Assembly: GCA_964632995.1 (NCBI GenBank)
Contig: CAZWDL010000159.1
Coordinates: 1 to 13,641, forward strand
DNA: 13,641 nucleotides
Source of the DNA: CAZWDL01 sp964632995
GTDB taxonomy: Bacteria; Bacteroidota; Bacteroidia; Chitinophagales; Saprospiraceae
Direction: 5' to 3'
The first letter of the stretch is position 1. The number at the start of each line of letters is the position of its first letter. The notes beneath the pieces were generated by a model, which did no database searches, had not been told where the DNA came from, and was given only the letters and a program-made list of their open reading frames with translations. Shown here in pieces: positions 9,142 through 13,641 of the stretch. The position numbers and the translations under genes were made by a program.

Positions 9142-9179
9142 ATCTATTAAATTTGGATTTAATTTATAAAGGAATGAAT

Positions 9180-9836
9180 TCACCTCAGCGCCCCAAACCC
9201 AATCCCCGTGCTATTCCCCACGCCCACTTCCCAGGCGAAGGCTACGTTTCGAGGGTGGCCGCTGACGATGACGGGACAGGAGGTAGCCCGGATTTTTATT
9301 CCTTTGTAATTGACCATTCTGGTTTTAGGTTTGGGATAAGACCGGTCAAAGGTCACCTGAGCTTCTTCCGTCAAGCCGGCGCGGCGCAATTTGTGGAGGA
9401 GGGTCTCAGTGAGGTAATTATCGGCCTGTCCATCGCCGGGGAAATAATACTGTTGTTTGCCTTGCTCATCGCGGCGTTGCACCAAGACGGGGCTTTGCAC
9501 GATGAAGCGCTGGTGATCGCCAAAGTCGGGGGTTCTTTGGATGGTCACTTCCTGAACCTCCATACCCCAGCGAACTTGCCAGCCCTGCTGCACGCCTTCC
9601 AGCAGGGCGGCCAGCATCGGCGCGTCCGGCGCACTTACGTAAAAGGTGCTGCCGCCGGGAAAGTCTAGCCCGCCCCGCCGGGCCCGGCCGTGCGTCAGCC
9701 AGGACAGGGAATAGAGAGAAATATCGTCATGGAGATTATTCTCTCCCAGCCAGCGGTGAAAGGCCCCCACCAAAGCCGGCTGATAATTAAACGGAACGAT
9801 TTCGGTGTTGGGAGAAAGATGCAAATAAACGCGCAT
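9180..9836 (-). CDS. cas6: crRNA-processing endoribonuclease Cas6
   Basis: Cas6 cuts within each repeat of the array transcript to release crRNAs with an 8-nt 5' tag, here ATTGAAAC. The 218-residue protein starts MRVYLHLSPN, a typical first RAMP strand. The C-terminus has the family's glycine-rich loop, GVGNSTGIGFGAL at about 205-217. His36 in NLHDD is the best candidate for the general catalytic histidine, with His27 the other choice. I use the ATG at 9836-9834; a TTG ten codons upstream is rejected because the family starts at this strand. The gene is separated from the regulator by about 75 bases that hold a promoter-like element, and is GC-rich like the regulator. Confidence 0.95.
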   Translation of the reverse strand: MRVYLHLSPNTEIVPFNYQPALVGAFHRWLGENNLHDDISLYSLSWLTHGRARRGGLDFPGGSTFYVSAPDAPMLAALLEGVQQGWQVRWGMEVQEVTIQRTPDFGDHQRFIVQSPVLVQRRDEQGKQQYYFPGDGQADNYLTETLLHKLRRAGLTEEAQVTFDRSYPKPKTRMVNYKGIKIRATSCPVIVSGHPRNVAFAWEVGVGNSTGIGFGALR

Positions 9837-9863
9837 AAGCTTAGTGTTTTGATATTTTCGATT

Positions 9864-9892
9864 CAAAGATAAGGTCCGAGCTAGGGTAAAAA
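9864..9892 (-). promoter_or_regulatory. Candidate promoter in front of cas6
   Basis: The minus strand has TATCTTTG (plus 9864-9871), an exact fit to the Bacteroidota -7 consensus TAnnTTTG. A T-rich tract (plus 9887-9892) lies roughly where the -33 element would be. The predicted start point is about 20 bases before the cas6 ATG, in the gap between the regulator and cas6. It may let the eight cas genes be transcribed apart from the regulator. The match is visible; activity is inference. Confidence 0.45.
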
Positions 9893-9911
9893 CTGCCCCA
9901 CCTCCCCCCTG

Positions 9912-10817
9912 TCAGGAAAATTTTTTCAAAATTCTTTTTGCTTCTTCCCGTACCAGGGTGCGCAATTGCTCAGGATAGTTAATGGTCAGGTGCAAGGCAT
10001 TGCTCATGATGAAGTTTAGCACGCCTTTGAATTCATGGTTGACCACGCATTGAAATTCAAAGGTATTGGGTTTTGAGCCCGGGTCGATATATGTGATTGT
10101 GAGGGGAAATTCTTCGGTGAGTGAGTTGTAGGCGAATACGTCGAGCGTTAGATGAACCGGTACTTGTTTATTATCAGCAATCCGGAACACGTCGGTGATT
10201 TTCACCCGGTGTTCGCCCTGAAATTGCCAGGGGGTATCCGTCAGGTGAACCCTTTCGATGCGGGAAAGCCGGAAATGGCGGGAGTCACGCTTATCAATGT
10301 CATAAGCCTGCAGGGTATCCTTTTCGGGATCGACGTGAAACGGTTCTACCCGGCGGCTGCGGATTTCATTGCTGCGGCTGCGGTAGTTTTCCAGCACCAC
10401 CTGCCGCTCATCCTGCTGCGCCGCCGCCAGCCGGTCGAGGCGCTCCAGCGCCGGTTTGCGCAAAGCGCGCAGCCCCAACTTCTGAAAGTCGTAAAGGCTG
10501 TCCAGTTTTTTTCGCAGATAAAGGGCTTCCCGGCCGGACACATAGTTTAAGGCCTGAGCAATCCGGGCCTTGTCCTCTTCAGACAAGGGCTGCAAATGTT
10601 GTAATTCCTTGAAGGTTCTGTCGGGAAGCACCGCCAGCCTGTACTGCGACTCCGGTTTGGTATCCACGGTGAGGCCGGTATTCCGGATGGCATTGATGTC
10701 ATCCTTGACGGCGTCCAGGCTGACGCCGAAATGCTGCGCCAGTTCCCTTCGGGTAAAGCGGTAGGGATGGGCCAGGATACGGAGTAAGACTCTAATTACT
10801 CTTTCTCGGGGCTTCAT
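9912..10817 (-). CDS. WYL-domain transcriptional regulator, probable CRISPR operon regulator
   Basis: This 301-residue protein has an N-terminal helix-turn-helix (about residues 18-60, with FTRRELAQHFGVSLDAVKDDINAI containing the recognition helix). A WYL domain follows at about 137-192, including RRVEPFHVD and FRLSRIERV. The C-terminal WCX-like region spans about 218-297. WYL proteins are one-component regulators, several found beside CRISPR-Cas loci, where they may repress or activate cas genes. The signature W-Y-L tripeptide itself is replaced here by TLQ (about 168-170), although the surrounding motifs are kept. I start at the ATG at 10817-10815; the TTG three codons upstream is less likely. 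It heads the cas operon about 75 nt before cas6. The nucleic-acid ligand sensed by the WYL domain is unknown. Confidence 0.88.
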   Translation of the reverse strand: MKPRERVIRVLLRILAHPYRFTRRELAQHFGVSLDAVKDDINAIRNTGLTVDTKPESQYRLAVLPDRTFKELQHLQPLSEEDKARIAQALNYVSGREALYLRKKLDSLYDFQKLGLRALRKPALERLDRLAAAQQDERQVVLENYRSRSNEIRSRRVEPFHVDPEKDTLQAYDIDKRDSRHFRLSRIERVHLTDTPWQFQGEHRVKITDVFRIADNKQVPVHLTLDVFAYNSLTEEFPLTITYIDPGSKPNTFEFQCVVNHEFKGVLNFIMSNALHLTINYPEQLRTLVREEAKRILKKFS

Positions 10818-10892
10818 GGGGTGCAAATTAAATAGTCATTGGGAGGAGTAGTCTCAAGATAATGAATTTGCGTGTAAGGATGGTTGAAAAAA

Positions 10893-10938
10893 CAAGTTTT
10901 TTATACTTGAAAAATAGATATCACTTTTCTTCACCCAA
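10893..10938 (-). promoter_or_regulatory. Candidate promoter and palindromic operator of the WYL regulator
   Basis: On the minus strand a TTG (plus 10936-10938) is followed 19 nt later by TATTTTTC (plus 10909-10916), one mismatch from the Bacteroidota -7 box TAnnTTTG. Directly downstream is the palindrome CAAGT-N7-ACTTG (10893-10909). Two TTGAAAAA copies (10884 and 10907) flank it. The arrangement is that of an operator on the start point, which would fit self-regulation by the adjacent regulator. The sequence match is modest and function is inference. Confidence 0.3.
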
Positions 10939-11014
10939 TTTTCGTCCTGCCTTTGGAGGGGATATTGATTTTTCTTGACTACCGTGATCTCCCCCCGCTT
11001 CCAAGGTAGATGTC

Positions 11015-11078
11015 TTTAGAGAAAGGCCCCGCGGAAATTCAACTGCAACCTCTAATTTATTTATGGCCTTTCTCCAAA
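11015..11078. repeat. Inverted repeat, 14-bp arms with one mismatch
   Basis: Arms TTTAGAGAAAGGCC (11015-11028) and GGCCTTTCTCCAAA (11065-11078) pair at 13 of 14 positions around a 36-base loop. The element lies between the transporter's 3' end and the regulator's promoter. It could be a transcript end structure or part of a repeated element. Confidence 0.6.
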
Positions 11079-11104
11079 ACATCAAGGGCCTCCTAGTGGG
11101 CCCC

Positions 11105-11135
11105 GCCAGGTTGCGCTTTCCCAGCGCGACCTGGC
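11105..11135. repeat. Strong GC-rich hairpin
   Basis: The arms GCCAGGTTGCGC (11105-11116) and GCGCGACCTGGC (11124-11135) pair over 12 bp with one G-U type mismatch around the 7-base loop TTTCCCA. A smaller hairpin CCAAGG/CCTTGG (11142-11147 and 11158-11163) follows. Downstream of the transporter, it could act as a transcript-stabilising or terminating structure, but no T-run accompanies it on either strand. Confidence 0.6.
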
Positions 11136-11285
11136 TTCACCCCAAGGTGCCCCTTTCCCTTGGCCGCCATAACCACTTTACCAGCGAAGGCTACCCGGCG
11201 CGACATGGCTTTATTGGAAGGCAGAAATAAACCCAGCAGGCCCCTGAAAAGCCCCTTCCTTCCGCTATGAGCATATTCCGCTCCC

Positions 11286-12731
11286 CTACCCGATAGGCTC
11301 GAACACCAGCGGCAAAAGCGTCTTCGTAAAAAGCGCCACCAGAATTATGGTAATGATATTGAGGATGAGCCCTGCCCTGACCATCTGCGGGATGCTCAGG
11401 TGCCCGCTGGCGAAGACGATCGCGTTGGGCGGTGTCGACATGGGGAGCATGAAGGCGCAGCTGGCGGCCAGGGTGACGGGCACGCAGACCATCAGCGGGG
11501 GGATGCCGGCCGCCACGGCGATGCCGCCCACTACGGGCAGCAGCACCAGCACCAGGGCGACGTTCGACATGATTTCGGTGAGGAAGAGGGAGACCGCCGC
11601 CAGCCCCAGGATGATGAACAGCCCGGCCTGCTCTACGCCGGCGAATTGCTCGCCGATCAGGTCGATGATGCCGGTGCGCTCCAGGGCGCCGGCCAGGCTG
11701 AGCCCGCCGCCGAAGAGCAGGAGGATGCCCCAGGGCAGTTTCTCGGTGTGCCGCCACTCGATCACGAAGACGTCACGCTTCCAGTCGACCGGCGTGACGA
11801 ACAGCGCCACGGCGCCGATCATAGCGATCATCGGGTCGGTGAGGCCCAGGCCGGGGACCAGGTTGTTGATCTGCACGCGGAAGATCCAGCAGAGGGCCGT
11901 GGCCAGAAAGATGATGAGCGTGCGCTTTTCGCCGGTGCTGATGGGGCCCAGCCGCTCCACTTCCTTCTCGATGAGCGCACCCGCGCCCGAGAAGGCGCCC
12001 AGCCGGTTGGGGTACAGGATTTTCACCACGAAGAAATAGGTGAAGGCGAGCAGCACCGCCGAGAAGGGCACGCCGATCATCATCCAGTTGGCAAAGCTGA
12101 CCTCATAGTCGAAAGCCTGACGGATGTAACCGGCGAACACCACGTTGGGCGGTGTGCCGATGATGGTCGCCGTACCCCCGATATTGGCGGCGTAAGCGAT
12201 GCCGAGCATCATGCTCAGCGCGAAGTAGCGAATGCCGCGCTCAGGGTAATCGCCCTGGTCTTTGGTCAGCAGGTCGATCACCGAGGTGGCGATCGGCAGC
12301 ATCATGACGGTGGTGGCGGTGTTGCTGATCCACATGCTGAGGGCGGCGGTGGCCAGCATGAAGCCCAGGATGATGCCGTTGGCGTTGGTGCCCGTCAGCT
12401 GTACGATGTTGAGTGCGATGCGCCGGTGCAGGTACCAGCGCTCCATGGCCAGCGCAATCATAAAGCCGCCCATAAACAGGAAGACAATGGGACTGGCGTA
12501 GGGCGCCGCCGCCGTCTCCATATTATCTACCTCCAGCAGGGGCAGTGCCACGATAGGCAGCAAGGCCGTCACCGGGATGGGCACGGCTTCCGTCACCCAC
12601 CATACGAGCATGAAGGCGGCCAGAGCCATCACCTTCCAGGCTTCCGGACTGAAGACGGCCGGGGCAGGAATCAGCAACAGAACGAGAAAGGCCAGCGGGC
12701 CGAGGAATAGACCGGTTTTCTTGGCTGTCAT
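11286..12731 (-). CDS. SLC13/DASS-family sodium-coupled anion transporter
   Basis: This 481-residue integral membrane protein belongs to the divalent anion:sodium symporter (SLC13/CitT/INDY) family, which imports dicarboxylates, citrate or sulfate with sodium. It is hydrophobic throughout and shows the family's two-fold internal repeat. In the first half, SNTATTVMMLP (from Ser136) and GGTATIIGTPPN (185-196) form the first substrate/sodium loop. In the second, TEIMSNVALVLVLLP (from about 385) and MLPMSTPPNAIVFASG (428-443) form the other. The second SNT motif reads SNV here. Length is normal for the family. It starts at an ATG at 12731-12729. Its substrate cannot be told from sequence. It is on the same strand as the cas operon but separated by 468 bases, so a functional link is unlikely. 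Confidence 0.93.
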   Translation of the reverse strand: MTAKKTGLFLGPLAFLVLLLIPAPAVFSPEAWKVMALAAFMLVWWVTEAVPIPVTALLPIVALPLLEVDNMETAAAPYASPIVFLFMGGFMIALAMERWYLHRRIALNIVQLTGTNANGIILGFMLATAALSMWISNTATTVMMLPIATSVIDLLTKDQGDYPERGIRYFALSMMLGIAYAANIGGTATIIGTPPNVVFAGYIRQAFDYEVSFANWMMIGVPFSAVLLAFTYFFVVKILYPNRLGAFSGAGALIEKEVERLGPISTGEKRTLIIFLATALCWIFRVQINNLVPGLGLTDPMIAMIGAVALFVTPVDWKRDVFVIEWRHTEKLPWGILLLFGGGLSLAGALERTGIIDLIGEQFAGVEQAGLFIILGLAAVSLFLTEIMSNVALVLVLLPVVGGIAVAAGIPPLMVCVPVTLAASCAFMLPMSTPPNAIVFASGHLSIPQMVRAGLILNIITIILVALFTKTLLPLVFEPIG

Positions 12732-12772
12732 ACCCCGAAATTTAAAAAGAATTCCCGAGGAGTGGTGGATGG

Positions 12773-12868
12773 GCGCTTGACATTTTTGATGCCCTCTAAT
12801 CGAAAACAGAGGGAGAATCCGGAAATCACGGTTTCATCTCGAAGATTGGCATCAAAAATGTCAAGCGC
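12773..12868. repeat. Perfect 21-bp inverted repeat with 54-bp loop
   Basis: The left arm (12773-12793, starting GCGCTTGACATTTTTG) and the right arm (12848-12868) are exact reverse complements over 21 bp. The loop holds a smaller hairpin next to the left arm, CCCTCT/AGAGGG (12792-12797 and 12808-12813). The element lies 41 bp upstream of the transporter start. It may be a palindromic repeat family member, a transcript structure or a regulatory site. Confidence 0.85.
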
Positions 12869-13043
12869 GGTGCGGTTTCATCCGGGCTTTGATCGCCTGG
12901 AGCTATCGTACTTCGGGGGGCATGAAGAAAGAGTTTCACAGCTTAGGTGACTTTGCTGACCGCCGCTCTTGCATCGCGAAGATTTAAAACCAGGAAGCCC
13001 TGGGAAAGGCCCTCCTGGTGACAGCCGATATTTCCTTAGCGCA

Positions 13044-13159
13044 CTTAGCGCCTTTGCGTGCGCCCCCCTCGTCAGCGCGGCTAATAGATTAGCTCGTGGA
13101 CAAGTAATCTTTCGCTTGCGCGAAAAAACACTTTTGAATTCCACGCAGAGGCGCTGAAG
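13044..13159. repeat. Imperfect inverted repeat, 17-18-bp arms
   Basis: CTTAGCGCCTTTGCGTG (13044-13060) pairs with CACGCAGAGGCGCTGAAG (13142-13159), with one mismatch and one extra base, around an 81-base loop. This GCGCCTTTGCGTG type of sequence resembles a low-complexity motif I recall as common in intergenic DNA of several bacteria. That recollection is unverified here. Confidence 0.5.
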
Positions 13160-13232
13160 TCATGAAAAATGTCAGCATAGCTTGGGAAGTCCAACCTGGC
13201 AAGCTTTCAAGCCCTGGTCGAAGGTAGAATTC

Positions 13233-13325
13233 ATGCCGGAAAATTAAGGCCACGGCGGAGTGCGTTGTACCTAATGTACAAGCCCAACCACAAACTCCGG
13301 GCGCTCGGCCTTAATTTTCCGGCAT
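13233..13325. repeat. Perfect 19-bp inverted repeat with nested stems
   Basis: The arms ATGCCGGAAAATTAAGGCC (13233-13251) and its exact reverse complement (13307-13325) enclose 55 bases. Inside are a second stem CGGAGT/ACTCCG and a third, TTGTAC-CTAAT-GTACAA, giving three nested helices. It lies upstream of the small membrane-protein gene. Its size (93 bp) and plan resemble the repeat at 12773-12868, but the arm sequences differ. It could be a palindromic repeat element or a structured transcript. Confidence 0.85.
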
Positions 13326-13440
13326 CTGCAGTCCCCCCCCGGAAGAAGTACTGATGGGAGAAGTTGACAAGGAAAGCCCCCTGAACATCCGGTATCGGGA
13401 GAACCTTAGAATAGTAAACGGTAACCTAATCCAAGCACAC

Positions 13441-13641
13441 ATGGATACAATGCAATTATTTCTTTTTCAAATGCATCAACCCCACCACATGGACGACGGA
13501 TGGGGCTGGGGCGGCGGCATACTCGGCATTCTCTTCTGGGTCATCCTTTTCGGCCTGGTCATCGCGATGATCTGGTTTCTATTTAAAAGAGGCGGTGGCA
13601 GAGGGCCCTCCGGAAGAACGACTTCTAAAGAATCCCCCGGG
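13441..13641 (+). CDS. Small membrane protein, partial (runs off the window)
   Basis: The 67 visible codons are open to the edge, so the C-terminus is missing. The N-terminus is rich in Met, His and Gln (QMHQPHHMDDG), then a Gly/Trp stretch (WGWGGG). A single transmembrane segment follows (about residues 27-48, ILGILFWVILFGLVIAMIWFLF) and a basic, glycine-rich stretch (KRGGGRG). This layout is typical of short single-span proteins that often carry a C-terminal SHOCT domain, but that part would lie outside the window. The frame is open upstream, and an ATG at 13354 would give a longer form. I prefer 13441 because the hydrophobic pattern begins there. The downstream ATG at 13489 (the residue before DDGWGW) is another choice. 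Function is unknown; the histidines might bind metal. Confidence 0.6.
   Translation, partial: MDTMQLFLFQMHQPHHMDDGWGWGGGILGILFWVILFGLVIAMIWFLFKRGGGRGPSGRTTSKESPG

Larger units (their letters stand above)
10818..11285. other. Gene-free interval between regulator and transporter
   Basis: I see no supported gene in these 468 bases. The left part (10818-10990) is AT-rich and holds a palindrome and a candidate regulator promoter. The right part (11000-11285) is GC-rich and holds several inverted repeats, listed separately. The stretch also serves as the 3' flank of the transporter gene. No hairpin is followed by a clear T-run, so I cannot name an intrinsic terminator. Confidence 0.6.
12732..13440. 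other. Gene-free interval rich in long inverted repeats
   Basis: I find no convincing gene in these 709 bases between the transporter start and the small membrane-protein gene on the opposite strand. The interval must hold two divergent promoters. It contains two perfect long inverted repeats (12773-12868 and 13233-13325), an imperfect one (13044-13159) and a short one, ACCAGGA/TCCTGGT (12989-12995 and 13013-13019). The short reading frames here are low-complexity by-products of these palindromes. Confidence 0.6.

Noticed and set aside
9123..9668. Plus-strand frame of 181 codons opposite cas6
   Set aside because: Antisense shadow of cas6; no family resemblance.
11105..11135. Rho-independent terminator of the transporter
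   Set aside because: The stem is strong but neither strand has a T-run after it.
11191..11757. Minus-strand frame of 188 codons overlapping the 3' end of the transporter
   Set aside because: Arg/His/Ala-rich frame-shifted shadow of the transporter with no recognisable domain.
11347..12039. Plus-strand frame of 230 codons opposite the transporter
   Set aside because: Antisense shadow; Ser/Thr/Pro/Met-rich composition typical of the reverse strand of a membrane-protein gene.
11400..12710. Long plus-strand reading frame of 436 codons opposite the transporter
   Set aside because: It is the antisense shadow of the GC-rich transporter gene; the product is a low-complexity run of Gly, Asp, His and Gln with no family resemblance.
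12737..12744. TAAATTTC as a -7 promoter box of the transporter
   Set aside because: It lies six bases before the ATG, which would put the transcription start at or inside the start codon.
12878..13144. Minus-strand 88-codon frame between the palindromes
   Set aside because: It reads through the GCGCCTTTGCGTG inverted-repeat sequence, is basic and low in complexity, and has no recognisable start context or family.
13233..13325. Integron attC site, because GCCCAAC fits the RYYYAAC core
   Set aside because: No matching GTTRRRY core lies at the expected other end, and no integrase gene or cassette array is present.

Overview
The window most likely comes from a Bacteroidota chromosome, possibly of the Saprospiria/Lewinella kind. 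This is inference: start codons lack Shine-Dalgarno motifs, a TAnnTTTG-type -7 box (TATCTTTG) precedes cas6, and the effector set resembles the Bacteroidota variant of type I CRISPR-Cas. No rRNA, tRNA, insertion sequence or phage gene was seen.

Layout. Positions 78-1528 hold a CRISPR array of 23 identical 29-bp repeats and 22 unique 34-37-nt spacers. A 208-bp leader (1529-1736) follows. Next comes a complete type I cas operon, all on the minus strand. In transcription order it is a WYL-type regulator (9912-10817), cas6, cas5, cas8, cas7, cas3 (HD nuclease plus helicase), cas4, cas1 and cas2. The genes are tightly packed, and several start codons overlap the preceding stop. The repeat, read on the minus strand, ends in the ATTGAAAC crRNA tag. 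The array is therefore read leftward, in the same direction as the operon, with the leader directly after cas2.

Function. Cas1, Cas2 and Cas4 form the adaptation module that adds spacers at the leader end. Cas6 cuts the array transcript into crRNAs. Cas5, Cas8 and Cas7 form Cascade around each crRNA, and Cas3 degrades the recognised DNA. Visible catalytic motifs of Cas1, Cas3 and Cas4 are intact, so the system looks functional. The gene order cas5-cas8-cas7 recalls subtype I-C, but the presence of Cas6 and the repeat type are I-B-like. The 'PGING' variant described from Porphyromonas is the best guess. The cas5-cas8-cas7-cas3 block is clearly AT-richer than the flanking WYL/cas6 and cas4-cas1-cas2 genes, which suggests module exchange.

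Right of the operon are a gene-free stretch rich in hairpins (10818-11285), an SLC13/DASS-family transporter on the minus strand (11286-12731), and a 709-bp gene-free stretch with several long inverted repeats (12732-13440). The start of a small membrane protein runs off the right edge.

I found no wholly new system. The most unusual points are the compositional mosaic of the cas operon, the hybrid gene order, palindromes in the leader and in front of the regulator, and the long inverted repeats around the transporter.
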